From the NCBI GenBank assembly GCA_001599935.1, contig BCIJ01000034.1, positions 109,676 through 173,675 of the forward strand: a stretch of 64,000 nucleotides of DNA. The letters are read 5' to 3'. The notes beneath the pieces are model-generated. The model saw nothing but the letters and a program-made list of their open reading frames with translations. It did no database searches and was not told the origin of the DNA. This DNA comes from Holtermannia corniformis. Taxonomy: Eukaryota > Basidiomycota > Tremellomycetes > Holtermanniales. Positions within the stretch are counted from its first letter, which is position 1, and each line of letters opens with the position of its first letter. Position numbers and translations under genes: made by a program. Shown here piece by piece: positions 48,922-60,336 of this stretch.

Positions 48922-49106
48922 GGTAGTAGGGTAGAACACGGCGAGATGGCGAGCGCCCCGCCTTATCCTCGGGTCAGACGACGTCAAAGGAGCTTTGTGC
49001 GAAGCGTCCCGCGCCCTCTTTTCACAGAGCCTTCCTGTGTACCCAAGATCCGGCCGCGGGCTGCCAAGGATGCATCGACATAGTGTACACGCGGGCCGTC
49101 GGCCGC

Positions 49107-51853
49107 TCAAGGGATGTAGATGCGTGAAAAGCCATCGACTCTGCACGACGTCAGCGCCATCACTCACAATCGGTCACTCACTTGCGACGACAGCATCTGG
49201 GCACCTTGGTCAGCCACGTCGATCGTGTACACAGGACCCGACTCACGGACACATGTGATCGTCAGATGCCAGCCGACCGGCTAGGTTCGATCGGCACTCG
49301 TTACACAAAGCAAGGCATCTGCGAGTTCAGCGCGTTCAGTCGTCCACGTGCAACTCACCGACATGGCCAGAGGATCGTGTCCCTGGGCTCGACCGTACAT
49401 ACAACACAGCACCGCCGGCGGTCATCGTCCCACTCGTCCCGCGTGTACCCCTTGGCGAGTGCGACTTGACGCCGGGCACTGACGGCGTCGTCGAGGCTTG
49501 ATGGTGCCGGATGGGAGGGGGCCATCAGCGCCGCATAGCGCCCTCGAGTCAGAGGCCAAGCCGACGAAGACGTCATGTGCGCCAACAAGACGGGCTGGAG
49601 GTCGCGCTCGGGGGTGCGCTCGGCAAAGTCGGCATACAGGCCTGCCTGGCCAAGCGCCGGTGTGACAGAGCGCTGGCGTTCAGTCTGCGTCTCCCACCCG
49701 TCATCACTGTCGTCATCTTGATCACTTGCAGCCCAGTCGACCTGCTCGTCCTCTTCGTCGTCTGCGACTTGACCATCGAGGAAGCGCCGGTAGACGACAT
49801 CTTGTGCGTACTCCGTCACCGGGCGCAGCGCAACGGCCGTCGAGCTACCCGTCGAGGCCTCGGCAACGGGCTGTGCAGCGGTCGGCTCAGCCACAACACC
49901 CCGCCGCCGCAACATGCGCTCCTCATACTCCCTCTCTGCAGCATCACGCAGATCCGCCAGTTCGGCCGGCGCCCGCCACGCCTCTCTTGTCCACACGCGC
50001 CACCCTCTCGGGCCATAATACCACCTGCCAGCATATGTCCCCAGCAGCCACTTGGCGAGCACAGGCCCACCCGGCACGCGCTCACCCAAGTCTCGCAGCA
50101 AGCGGCCAACAGCGCGCCAAAAGACCTTTGCCTCTTTTATCCTCGGGCGTTCGGGCTGCAACTGCTCAGTCTCTGTCGGGACTTTGATCTCTGAGATTTC
50201 GGTCGCAAACCCGCCGTGTGGACCCTTGCCGTGGACATGGCCGTTGGCGGTATCGAGCTCGAGGTAGCATGCTGCCGGGTGCTCGATTGGCGCGAGTTCG
50301 TTTCGGAGACCGGAAAAGTGAGTGGCCTCGATGCAAGCCGTGCCGAGTTTGAGCAGAGCGACGCCAAAGTCGTCGTGGAGGTGCGGGAGGGCATGTGCGG
50401 GTAGCAGGTTGTCGAGGTAGGGCTTGGGAATGTACCCAAGCGTCAATAGATGCGTGATGCCCTTGAGGACAAAGGTGATGGTGACGATCGTTGAGAGGAA
50501 CAGTGCCATCTGTACAGTCAGCACAATCGACAGTGGTGAACGTCCAACTCACCAGATGCGTAAGGAACGTAAAGCTCGGAAACTTGAGTGGCGCATAGCG
50601 CAATACGTAGACAAAGTGGCTCAGACCGAAGATGCCACAGAGAGTCGTGGGGATCAGCTGCATTCGTTTGAGCACAGGCGAGAGTTCGAGTGCCTGCAGA
50701 GTTGTGAGCTCTGTCAGGGACAGCCAGAGCTGGAGCAGGGCGTGAATGTCAGGTCGGCCGTGGTAGTGGCCCGGGGGAGCGCGGTATGGATGGTGAGTGA
50801 GCGGCGACGAGTACAGGTGGAGAAGGAACGAGTACCCAAACTGATCGGTTTAGCTGGGATCACAGTGGTGGTGCAAGAACCCACCAGGTTGAAGCCGGCG
50901 CCGGGGTCCCGTCGCCTTCTGGCCGCATCAGCGTGGTGCCAACACGGACAAACTCACCCTCGGTCCAAGCCACCGACCAGACCGCTGAGCAGCAGAGCAC
51001 AGCATACACTTGCAAACACCTGCCAGCACACTTTGGCCATCTCCATCTCGACCGCCCAGCGGCCGAGCCTGTCCACGCCCGGAATAGCGCTGTCGACGGG
51101 GTACAGGTTGGCGACTTGGAGCATGACGGTCGTCATGAGGGCCCAGGTGCGGATCAGGAGGGCCACGGCGGGGACGCGAATGAGCGTGAGAGCCTCTGGC
51201 GAGGTCAGGAAGCGAGAGACTGGTGATCTGGTCAGCAACCCGGGTAGGATCAAAGGAGGACCGGCGTACAAGCATTCCTAGGCCCTTGCATGAATGCTTG
51301 AGGATGCAGTGGGCGCCGTGGGCGATGCACGAGGTGGTGCATTCGATTCAACACGATTGCCTGGCACGCTCAGCTCCGATCCCTGACGGCGATACCACGA
51401 CCGACCATGAAGATGAGGATGACCCCGTAGGCTCCCGTCATGAACGAGAACGGGCCCACGCCACCGGCAAACGCATTGAGCTCGCCCGACTCGTACTCTG
51501 GCTCTGGCATGGCAACTGCCGCCTTGTCTTGGAGACCGAGGAAGCGTAGGATCGCATCAGTGGCCGTCTCGTTGGCGTGTGCTCGGTCGGGCGAGGAAGC
51601 CGGCGATGGAAAGGAGAAGACGAGGCGGTCGAGAGCTTTGGAAGTGTAGTAGCCTATGCTGTCGAGGATGGGCATGGCGAGGATGGGCAGCAGAGCATAG
51701 GTGCCGACGTCGACCGACGGGTGGATGCTTCTTGTCCTGCTCGATTCTCTCCTCGGATGTGCTGTACAACGCCGCTCAGTGCTTGATCTCACGTCGTTGC
51801 TGCTGTTGGTCGTTGATGATCACTGTCCACGTCGATGGTGTCGTGTTGGCCAT
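49107..51853 (-). CDS. Multi-pass membrane RING E3 ligase, Asi1/Asi3-like
   Basis: The ATG at 51851-51853 starts MANTTPSTWTVIINDQQQQ. Hydrophobic segments follow: DVGTYALLPILAMPILDSIG, AFAGGVGPFSFMTGAYGVIL, ALTLIRVPAVALLIRTWAL, FASVCCALLLSGLVGG, TTLCGIFGLSHFVYVLRYAP and MALFLSTIVTITFVLKGITH. A long cytosolic or nucleoplasmic region carries acidic runs. The C-terminal RING is made of four small exons: RRCCVVCTVEPRDTILWPCR, CLALCNECRSNLAGRL, HMCPCCRRKV, DGFSRIYIP, stop 49107-49109. The PCR-CLALCxECR and CPCCR-x-V-x-GFSRI pattern is that of Asi1/Asi3, the inner-nuclear-membrane ubiquitin ligase that removes mislocalised membrane proteins and latent transcription factors in yeast. The short exons in the RING were placed by splice phase. 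It shares a divergent promoter with the oxygenase at 52067. Confidence 0.83.
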
Positions 51854-52066
51854 CCTCGGCTTGAACCGACCCCGTCAGAGCTCGCACCAAAGGCGTTGCA
51901 TAGCGTCTCATCCTGCTCAAGAAAATGATCATGCATGCTGGTACGAGTCCATCAGATCCACACTGGCCTGCCCAACGAGAACAAGATAGACGGCAGACCC
52001 GCAAGACGACGGGGTCGATCGGTGGCCACCCAACATCCTCATCGCCAAGCCCGTCCACGTCCAAGC
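51854..52066. promoter_or_regulatory. 213-bp divergent promoter (Asi-like / carotenoid oxygenase)
   Basis: The two start codons are only 213 bp apart on opposite strands, so promoter elements must be shared or interleaved. No obvious TATA box. Confidence 0.5.
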
Positions 52067-54423
52067 ATGCCATCGCTCCCGCTGCTCAAGAGGACATCCA
52101 CAGCCGAACAGTGGGAGGCCTCATACCGGACCGAGCTCAAGCAGCGGCAGCGCGGGACAGCATCCTCCTCGTCACACGATTCAGTCCACCCCTACCTTGC
52201 TGGCAACTTTGCACCAGTCTTCCACGAGTACATCTCGGAGCCGTGCGAGGTCATTGCTGGTACCGTGCCAGACGTCCTCTACGGCGGCCAGTACGTGCGG
52301 AATGGTGGGAACCCAATCTTTCCGCCAGAAATCGGCAGGCATTACCACTGGTCGGTTGCGCTCGTCTCTCTGGCAGCTGTTGACTTGAGCAGGTTTGACG
52401 GCGACGGTATGCTCCATGCCGTGTTGTTTCCAAGCGACGCCGACAAAGTCCCGGTCTACACGAATCGGCACCTTCAAACACCGCTGCTGTCCTTCTCACT
52501 GCTACTCCTCCGTCCACCCCTGCCGTCGATCAGCACCCTCATCCAACCCCTCTCGTCCCTCCCTCTAGTCCTCTCGGCCCTGTTGCAAGGCGTCTTCCTT
52601 GCGGTCCGTGCCCGCCTTGGCGTTCTGAGCGTCGCAAACACCTCCGTCTTCTGGTGGGGTGACGATGAGAAGGCTGGCGGTGGCAGGCTACTCGCGACCT
52701 GCGAATCGGGGCCACCGCTGCAAGTCCGGGTCCCAGAACTGCAAACGGTGGATTGGGAGCGATTCAAGGATGAACAAGGAGAGGATCTGAACCGGAATAG
52801 AGAAGGCCGGCATTGGGGTCTGGGAGGGATCCAAGAGGTGTGTAGCTGCTGACATTGTTTCCGCGGGCTCACAGGCGCAGGACTGGATGACGGCCCATCC
52901 TCGGGTCGATCCCGTAGACGGCTCACTGCTCTTCTACTCGAGTCGCATGTTTGCAAGCCCTCACCTCGTTTACTCGGTCATTGCCAAAGACGGCACCCAC
53001 GTCGTGTGGAAGCAAGGCGTCAATGTCGGCCGCGCCAAAATGTATGTCATTCTCAAACGCTCACGGCTGACAGAACAGGATGCACGACTTTGCCGCGACC
53101 CGAACCTACACCATCGTCCTCAACCTGCCATTGACCCTCTCCCCATCCAACATGTTTTCGCTGCGCCGGCCGCAACCGCTGATCCACTTTGACCGGACTC
53201 TACCGTCTGAATTCATCGTGTTCCCACGACTGTTGCGTGACGCTGCGACACCGCAAGAGCCAATCACGTTCACAGACCCCGAGAGCTGCTTGATCTTCCA
53301 CACTGCGAATGCGTGGGACGCAGACGAGACCGAGGCCGCGATTGAAATGCTTGCGTGCAGATTCAAATCCGCCAAGCTCGTGTACGCGGCCGGCGCCGTG
53401 CCCGTGCCAGAACACGAACGCTTGGCAGGGGACAACGACGTTGTGAATCTGTACTATTATCGATTCAAACTGCCGCAAGGGTACCGCACCCCGAGCGCTG
53501 CCAACGCCGTGCCATCGCGTGGGGTCCTCTCGCATGCTTTCCCCCTCAGCGTGATCCCTTTCGAGTTCCCGACGTACCCTGCGCACTTGTCGATGCAGGC
53601 TACGCGCTACGTCTATGGCTGCACGATGCGTCAAGGTTCATTCGACGAACGTCTTGGCGGTGCCGCCAAGGTTGACTGCCTCGTCAAAGTTGACGTCAAG
53701 GCCTTGATCGCGCTCGGTCGCGCCCGTGGGACGGGGTTGACGCAAGAGCTGCGCCGGGCCATCGATCAACGCAGCGTTGTGCAAATTATGGAGGATCAGG
53801 GCACAGAGCAAGACAGAGGGTTGATCCACGTCTTTGCACTTCCGGAAGGGTGGTACGCGCAAGAGCCCCGCTTTGTTCCCAAAAAGGGTGATGGTCTCGA
53901 CGAGGATGATGGCTATTTGATGACGTTTGGTAGGTGCTGTCCCGACTGCGTGCTCTGCTGACAGGCTGCAGTCTATGACGAAGCGTACATCTTGGAGAAC
54001 GGCGCCGCATCGAGCGCGCCTGAATCCGGGTCCGAGCTCTGGCTGATCGACGCCAAGCGTATGAACAAAGGCATGGCTGCAGTCGTCTGCCGTATCAAAC
54101 TGCCTCAACGCGTTCCATACGGGTGCGTTACTTGTTCACCGGCCTACATGCACTGAATGCACCACAGCCTGCACGGCACATACATACCGGTCTCACAAGC
54201 CGCGACACAGCGCACCCTGCCCTCACCCATCGCGCCACAAGCGCTGCTGCAGGAAAAACTGCACCGCTCACGCCTCGTCTACTTTGTCGATGTCGTATTC
54301 CACCGCCCGACGGCGCGCGACAAGTCGAAAGCGGAGAGGGTCGTACTGGCGCTGCTGTGGCCTTTGGCTTGGCTCGCTTTGGTTTCAGCCGTGTTTGAGG
54401 GCTTGCGCTTGGGCGCTCGCTAG
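52067..54423 (+). CDS. Carotenoid cleavage / RPE65-family oxygenase with C-terminal membrane helix
   Basis: The ATG at 52067 starts MPSLPLLKRTSTAEQWEASY. Family blocks are plain: NFAPVFHE, YGGQYVRNGGNP, WFDGDGMLHAV. The four iron-binding His are in MTAHPRVDP, MHDFAATRTYTIVLNLPL, IFHTANAWD and YGLHGTYI, each in the position expected of this seven-bladed propeller enzyme. VYDEAYILENGAASS and ELWLIDAKRMN precede the last. A hydrophobic C-terminal helix (VVLALLWPLAWLALVSAVF) suggests membrane anchoring, unusual for the family, whose members usually dip into membranes by a surface patch. Such fungal enzymes cleave beta-carotene, apocarotenoids or stilbenes with O2; the substrate cannot be told here and no carotenoid genes are in the window. 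Six exons; stop TAG 54421-54423. Confidence 0.92.
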
Positions 54424-54537
54424 CGTTTATTTGTAGCCATAGACAACACATGTAACTGTATCGCAATGTTATTCATACCTCGTACTGTACAGCGCAGACG
54501 AGTGCCATACAACTTGATCTCAGTGACCCCACGCACA

Positions 54538-57500
54538 TCAATACCGCCTGCCACCCCTCGGGTCACGCCCGCTCCCACTCCATCCTCCTCTTGGCCTGTG
54601 CTCATCCGACCCACGGCGGTCGTACGGCCTGACTCTGTCCGTGTAGCTATCGCGCGGTGACTGCTGCGCGCGCGCTAGCGGCGACTGTCCAGCATTGGCG
54701 TTTGGCCAGTGTGGCTGGGGTGGCTTTGGCCCCGGCGGGAACGGCGGCATGGTACGTTGCTGATGACTTTGTCCGGCGGGGACGGGTGGAATCGGTGATA
54801 CTGCTGGCGTTGGAGCGACTTGTGCAAGCAGTGACTGGATCGCCTGCGGGTTCAGAGAAGCCATGAGCGCTTGCAGGTCTTGAGGGGGTGGTACGACCGG
54901 TGGGATAGGGATTGGCGGGGTGGACGCAGCGGGTCGAGGCTGCGGCTGTGGACGAGGCTGCGCATGCGCGAGGGCAGCCTTGTACGCAATGAAGACGCCG
55001 AGGAACATTGAGCGCGGACGCTCGGCGGGGAGATCGTAGCCGTCGACGAGGTCGGTAAAGTCGGGTGATGGGTCGTTTGGGCGTAATGGGATGAGATAGA
55101 CTTCACGCACGGCCCCAGCTGGTGGTTTCGACCCATAAGGAAGATAGAGGGCATGGCGGCTGAGACGTGTCAATAGACTAATCTACCATACCCAATGCGA
55201 CTTACTCCTTGTTGATATGGAAAGCAACCATCTCCTCGAGCGTCTTGGCCTCGGCTTCAGTCGCAGCCGAGTCGAGAGTGAGCGCGACAACGACGAGCTC
55301 CTTGGTCGCGTTCAAGCGCGAGTCACTGAGGTACTTGACAGACGTCTGGGATGGTACCCGGCCCGTGATGGCAATAGGGTCATGAGGGAGCAACAGAGGC
55401 CAGATCGTTGGCGGCAGCGGCTCGCTTCGCTGGCTGACAAGACGCAAGGTGAGCTTGGGCGTGTTTGGCGCAGCGGCGGCAGGGTTGGTGATCTGCGTAG
55501 AATCAGCAATGTTCCATACTACGACGTGATAGGCTCACCCCTCCAGTCCATAGCACCGGCTTGCCCTCAAACACTTGATAGGCAGACGGGGTCGGTGCGG
55601 CAGCGGCAACGTCGGGCTCTGGCGCCAAAAGATACTCTTCAAACACGTCGCCACCGTCACCGTCCTCTGCGCCAAAGACACCACCAACCTCCATGTCAAC
55701 ATCCAACGGCTCATATGACAAGGCCTGCAGCGGGTCATAGGCGGGCGCTGGGGCGCTGGCGTCCTTTGCACCCTCGGCGCTCCTCGACGAGCCCCATGCG
55801 GATGTAAGCGCAAACGTGGTCGGACGCCGTACAGACTTTGGCGTGTCTTTCGGTGCGGGGTCGAGGATCTCGGGAGCCTGTTCGGCGGCCTCTGCTTCAG
55901 CTTCGGCCGCTTGCGAGGCCGCGACGTGGGACAGAGCGTCTGCAACATCATTCGGCTCGCCGACGGGCGCGGGCCCAACGTCACTTGGTGAGCCCGTGTC
56001 ATTGCCTACAGCGCTACCTGTCGACTCTCGCCGCCTGTGCACCCGCGGCCGCTCTTCATCCTGCTTAAACTGCTCATCGACCTTGTCTGCGATCGCGACT
56101 TCCTCAAAGCCGTCTCGGCCGACGCGCACGGACAATTGGATCGGCTGCTCCTTGACACTCTGCTGCAAGCTCGCGCGCTGTACTTTTTGGATCTCTTCGA
56201 GCTGAGCGTCAGACGCGAGGTCTGCGCCTGACATTACCGCGAATTGAGCGGCCGTGATCGAATGGCCGAGCAGTGCTGTACGCAGTGATGTTCGCACACC
56301 CCGCGTCATGGCCGAGTTGAGCCGGGAGAATTGGGATCTGCCGTCAGCGCGCTCTCTGGGTTCCCGCTACTCACTTGTACTTTGGCCCGGCGATCTCCTT
56401 GCCATTGACCACCTCACGGAACGCCGCATACATTGCCTTTTCCATTTCCTCTGCAAACAGCCGTGTCGGCTCTTCGGCCAGCGCATCGCCAAACGTCTTC
56501 TTGACCAGATCGACAAACTTGTCCAAGCAGTATTGACGCGCTGGTGGAAGCGGCCCGTCATCTACAACTGACTTGCGCTTGATGGCCGACGAACGGCGTG
56601 CGACTTCGGGCGTGTTGGAGATCTTGCGCCGCTTGGAGACCGGTCGTCTTGTTTGGATGTCGGAGGCATCGGAAAAGGCAGCTTCAGATCCAGAGTCGGA
56701 GGATGAGCCCTCGGACGCGTCTTCGCTCGCGTCGTCGATCATTGCATTGCGCTTGGCCTGTGTGGTAAGCAACGCACCAAGTGATCCGAGCAACGTACCA
56801 AAGAGCCTTTTCGCGCCTTTGTAGTCATCTTGGTCGAGGGCGGTGGAAACCCAGGCGGTGGGGAGGGGGACGGAAGGGTTGCAAGGTCATATTTGTCTGG
56901 TGTCGGGTCAGTAGAGTGATAATCAAGAGGCTAGGTCTGGAGTTCAGAACGCAGGGGTTCTGGATCAGGCAGGAAGCGTCCACCGCAGGGCCCTAGACTA
57001 CGTGCACATGCTCGATTGCGATGGCTCGGAGACTGCGCGCAGGGTTCTTGACCCCGGTGACCGATAGTCTTGCTGCACAGACAACTGAAAGAGTGTGCGA
57101 CAAAGTACGTGCGGCAAAGCTGATATGTACACGGGCTACGCTATTGAACACCAAGCATCCACGGCCACCGACAACTCTCACCGACAAGTGGCGAGCGCTG
57201 CTGATCATCCGCAGTGTGTTTCCTGTACAGGTAGGGCAGAGACACTCACGCGTCGTGATCTTTCCCGTTGCCGCTTCACAGTCTCGACATCTGTACTCGA
57301 CTAATCGCCACAGTCAGTTCAAGCCGTTGACAAGATGCAAGGTACGCACAGATCACATCGGCTTTTTCTGGCGTCAAGTCGACGCAGTCAAAGTGAAACC
57401 TGCGCAGCGTCAGCCAACCGAGCCAACGAAGACGGCCGCAGCCCCACCCACCAATCGTTACATTCAGCACATTCAATCATGGGGCCATCCTGCACGCTGC

Positions 57501-57756
57501 GGCACACGCAATATAGAGGGTCCCCATCTTGAACCTTGCTTTTCCTACTCGTCTTGTTCTTCTTGACTGGCTTTGGCTTGGACGTGGTCGCAGCGGACGA
57601 GCCGGGACCGGGCTCGTGCTGCCGAGCGCGAGCGATCGCACGCGACGTCTCTTCAGTCTCGAGCATGCGTTGCGACTTGTGGCGAGACCGAGACGATGTG
57701 CGAACCGCGGGTGCTGCAGAGGAGTCTGCAGAGGGCGCTGGGGACGCCGACACCAT
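54538..57756 (-). CDS. BYE1/PHF3-type transcription factor: PHD finger - TFIIS central domain - SPOC domain
   Basis: The ATG at 57754-57756 starts MVSASPAPSADSS. The PHD finger reads LYCVCRSVQDGPMIECAEC, NDWFHFDCVDLTPEKADVI, EYRCRDCEAATGK. A 353 nt intron (56897-57249) with GTGAGTG donor and CTGACCCGACACCAG acceptor joins in phase to HKYDLATLPSPSPPPGF and TTKARKGSLAKRNAM. The TFIIS central (TFS2M) domain is CLDKFVDLVKKTFGDALAEE to FSRLNSAMTRGVRT, LLGHSITAAQFAVMSGADLA. The SPOC domain is KPVLWTGG, PIAITGRVPSQTSVKYLSDS, REVYLIPLRPND, RPRSMFLGVFIAYKAAL. The tail is Pro/Gly/Arg-rich with an RGG-like end. This order is that of Bye1 and animal PHF3/DIDO, which bind RNA polymerase II and read H3K4me3 through the PHD. 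Stop at 54538. Confidence 0.88.
56897..57249 (-). other. Unusually long intron (353 nt) in the BYE1-like gene
   Basis: Most introns in the window are 40-70 nt, but this one is 353 nt. It has stops in all frames on the coding strand, so it is not an exon. It may host a small RNA such as an H/ACA snoRNA (a possible hinge AGACTA is present) or a regulatory element; I could not establish either. Confidence 0.6.
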
Positions 57757-58050
57757 GCCGAGTTAGTAACGTCAGCGGTGAGTAACGTTGAAGAAGGCGA
57801 GGAAGAGCAATCCGTTGTTGATGGCGAATGGTGAGGGGTTGCCACCGACCGGCGATACTGTAACGCCGAGCGACGCAGGGGTTAGCCATTCCTCTAATCA
57901 TGATCCCGTTTCTCCAGTTCGACACAAAGCTCGTACATGGCAAGGGTTGCATTTACTCTAGCTACTCTGCCTAGTGTGAAAGAGTCCGGCATGAGTGAAG
58001 TGTACAAAAGAGTCCTGCGATATGTATAACAACATGGTCGTCGTCGTCAC
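57757..58050. other. Intergenic region upstream of the BYE1-like gene
   Basis: About 294 bp lie between two minus-strand genes. Nothing recognisable apart from a TATG-rich patch near 58020. Confidence 0.4.
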
Positions 58051-60336
58051 CTACTCGCCACTGCGCGAGCGCTTGCGCTGCGAGCGCAGCTCGTCGTCCT
58101 CGGCGTCTTCTCTTCGCCGTTTGCTCTGACTTCCGCTCGGGGCGACACCGGTCAAGATCTTCTCGGCGTCCGCGGCGTCTTCTCTTCGCCGTTTGCTATG
58201 ACTTCCGCTCGGGGCGACACCGGTCAAGAGCTTCTCGGCGTCATCAGATGTAAAGTTGATGAATGTCGCTTGACCCCAGGAGAAGCCGCCGGCTTTCGAT
58301 GGCGTCTTGACCGGACGCCGGGCAGAAGATGGCGTGCGCGCCTTTGGCTTTGCAGAGACGCGACGGCGAGTGACGGGTGTGACGGGCTGCGAAGCAGAGC
58401 CGGAACTGGAAGCGGTAGGGAGGGACGTAGGAGGAGGGTAGTATGTTGGCTGTGCGGTCGGTCGTAGCTGACCGGGCTGGTTGACGTCCCAGCGTGACGA
58501 GTTGGGTCCAGGCATGGGGTGATACCGCGGGAGCGGAGCGGTCGTGAGTACAGGCTGAGAAGCAATCTGTACCGTATCTTCCTGGCCCGGTCCCTGCCAA
58601 CCGCTGATCTGCGGTCGGCTGTCTGGCTGCTGCATGACAGACGCCGAGGCCATGTCAACTCGACGTTGACTAGCCGCCAGGCGGAGCTGTTGGCGTTCTT
58701 GCTCTTCCTGCGCCTCGCGCGCTTGAACGATCGATTGCGCGCGGAAGAGGTGAGCTGGCATGTGGCCCGACATGGTCGACGGTGCCGACGACGGCGCGAC
58801 CAAGCCTTTGCGCGATGGCAGCGGTTGCGTGCCAGCACGGGCCATGCAGATGGATCGCACTGGCGTCTGCGGGTTTCCCGCAGACTGAGGAGTAGGAGGA
58901 AGATGGGGTGACAAGGGGCGGTAGGTGCCCTCGAGTTGGGAAGGTGGGATAATCTGCACGCTGAGCTGCTGGCGGCGATCGGCTAACGTCGGAGCCGGGC
59001 GGAAAGGCTCGGACGTGTACAGCGGCTGCGAGGCCCTCGGTGACTGCGCTGGCAGCCGTTGCGGTGTGTAGGCAAACAAGTCTCGCGTCGGGACGTTGCG
59101 AGGCTGCATAATGTACCCTTGAGACGATTGGGCTCTGCTGGGGTCAGTCTAGCTCGAGACGAGGCCGTTGACTCACTTGCGAGACATCATGCTACCCTGC
59201 GAAACACCGAGCATGCCATTCTGGCTGGTACCCAGCCCACCGACCAAGCCCAGGTTGATACCGCCCGACATGCTTGTGCGCTCGGATGCGCCAAAGTCTC
59301 CGCCTGCACCGCCACCGGGCGCACTGAGCGGCCGTTGATCGTCGTCGTCCAGGAAAGTGTACGTGCCGAAAGCGGCCATGGGGTCGACAAAGTCGTCGCC
59401 GGTCGCCGTGGCCGTCCACGCAAACGGTTGCACGGGCGAGCTCGTGCTGTAGATCTCGGCCGCGGGCTCGAGCGACATGGTGGCGGAATTGTCCCAGTCT
59501 TGCATTAGACCCGGCGCGACCTGTCCGCCGGAGGAACCGACTCCAAGACCGGATTTCTCGCTAAAGACCCAGTCGAGCTCATCGGCAAGCACGTCCTCGG
59601 CTGTTGGCTCGAGATCACCTGGCCACGACTGCAACGGGTTGCTAGCGTCCTCTTCTTTGAGCGCAGGCATCGAGATCCGACTGTTGAGCACGCGGTGTTT
59701 GCTTGACGGAGACAGAGCGGAAGACAAGGTCGGGTTGGAAGTCGAACGCCGGGTGAGCAACGGCGCCTTGGAGGGTCCTGGCAGATCGAGCGCGGTGGAC
59801 GAGGGCCCGACCGAGGGCCCGAGTGATCGCTCGTCCCACTGGTAGTGTGAAGGCGGGATGTAGTGATCGTTGCCGACGGTGGAGAAGGACGCAAACGAGT
59901 CGCACGACGACTTGTTGGTCAATGACGGCGTGAGGGGGTACGCGCCGTCGGTGTAAGAGTAGGTAGAGGATGTTGAGCGCGCAGAGAAAGTTGGATAAGC
60001 TTGCTGCTGGCTCGATGGCTGCCTTGTGGGCGTTACCAAGACTGGATAGTCTTCGACGGACGAGAAGGAGGATCGAGTGGAAGCCGTGACGGGCAAGCAG
60101 GCCAATAGGCCTGAGTGCTGTTCCTGCGCAAAGCCACCTGGGCTAGCGCTGTCCTCTGATCGGTAGCCAAAGCTGTCTGCCGAGTGCCGCTTGTCGAGCG
60201 CTGGCGCGTCGCAGCCCCAACCTGGCGAGCTTGCGCCAAAGTCGTACACTTGCAGATCGGCCAGCGAGGAGAAGGAGAGGAACGAGCTCGGCTCGGTCGC
60301 CGGGTCAAAGTAGGAGGTTTCAAAGATGGAGTCCAT
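58051..60336 (-). CDS. Unrecognised fungal protein with conserved C-terminal 'FINFT...LLTGVAPSGS' motif, tandemly duplicated
   Basis: The ATG at 60334-60336 starts MDSIFETSYFDPATEPSSF. Exon 1 (to about 59173) encodes a disordered, Ser/Pro/Tyr-rich acidic region; exon 2 (about 59125-58051) a Pro/Gln-rich part with a basic stretch (TRRRVSAKPKARTPSSARR). The C terminus reads SWGQATFINFTSDDAEKLLT followed by GVAPSGSHSKRRRED, then a second copy DAEKILTGVAPSGSQSKRR, and ends in RKRSRSGE, stop at 58051. I recall a 'FVNFTPxDxxKLLTGVAPSGSSKTKARRE' ending in uncharacterised fungal regulators, so this looks like a member with the motif doubled. The composition (acidic N terminus, basic C terminus) fits a transcriptional regulator, inferred only. 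Confidence 0.78.
58102..58245 (-). repeat. 72-bp in-frame tandem duplication
   Basis: Two copies of a 72 bp unit (58102-58173 and 58174-58245) differ at only a few bases and encode a 24-residue block each (DAEKxLTGVAPSGSxSKRRREDA). The near identity at third positions points to a recent duplication. Confidence 0.9.
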
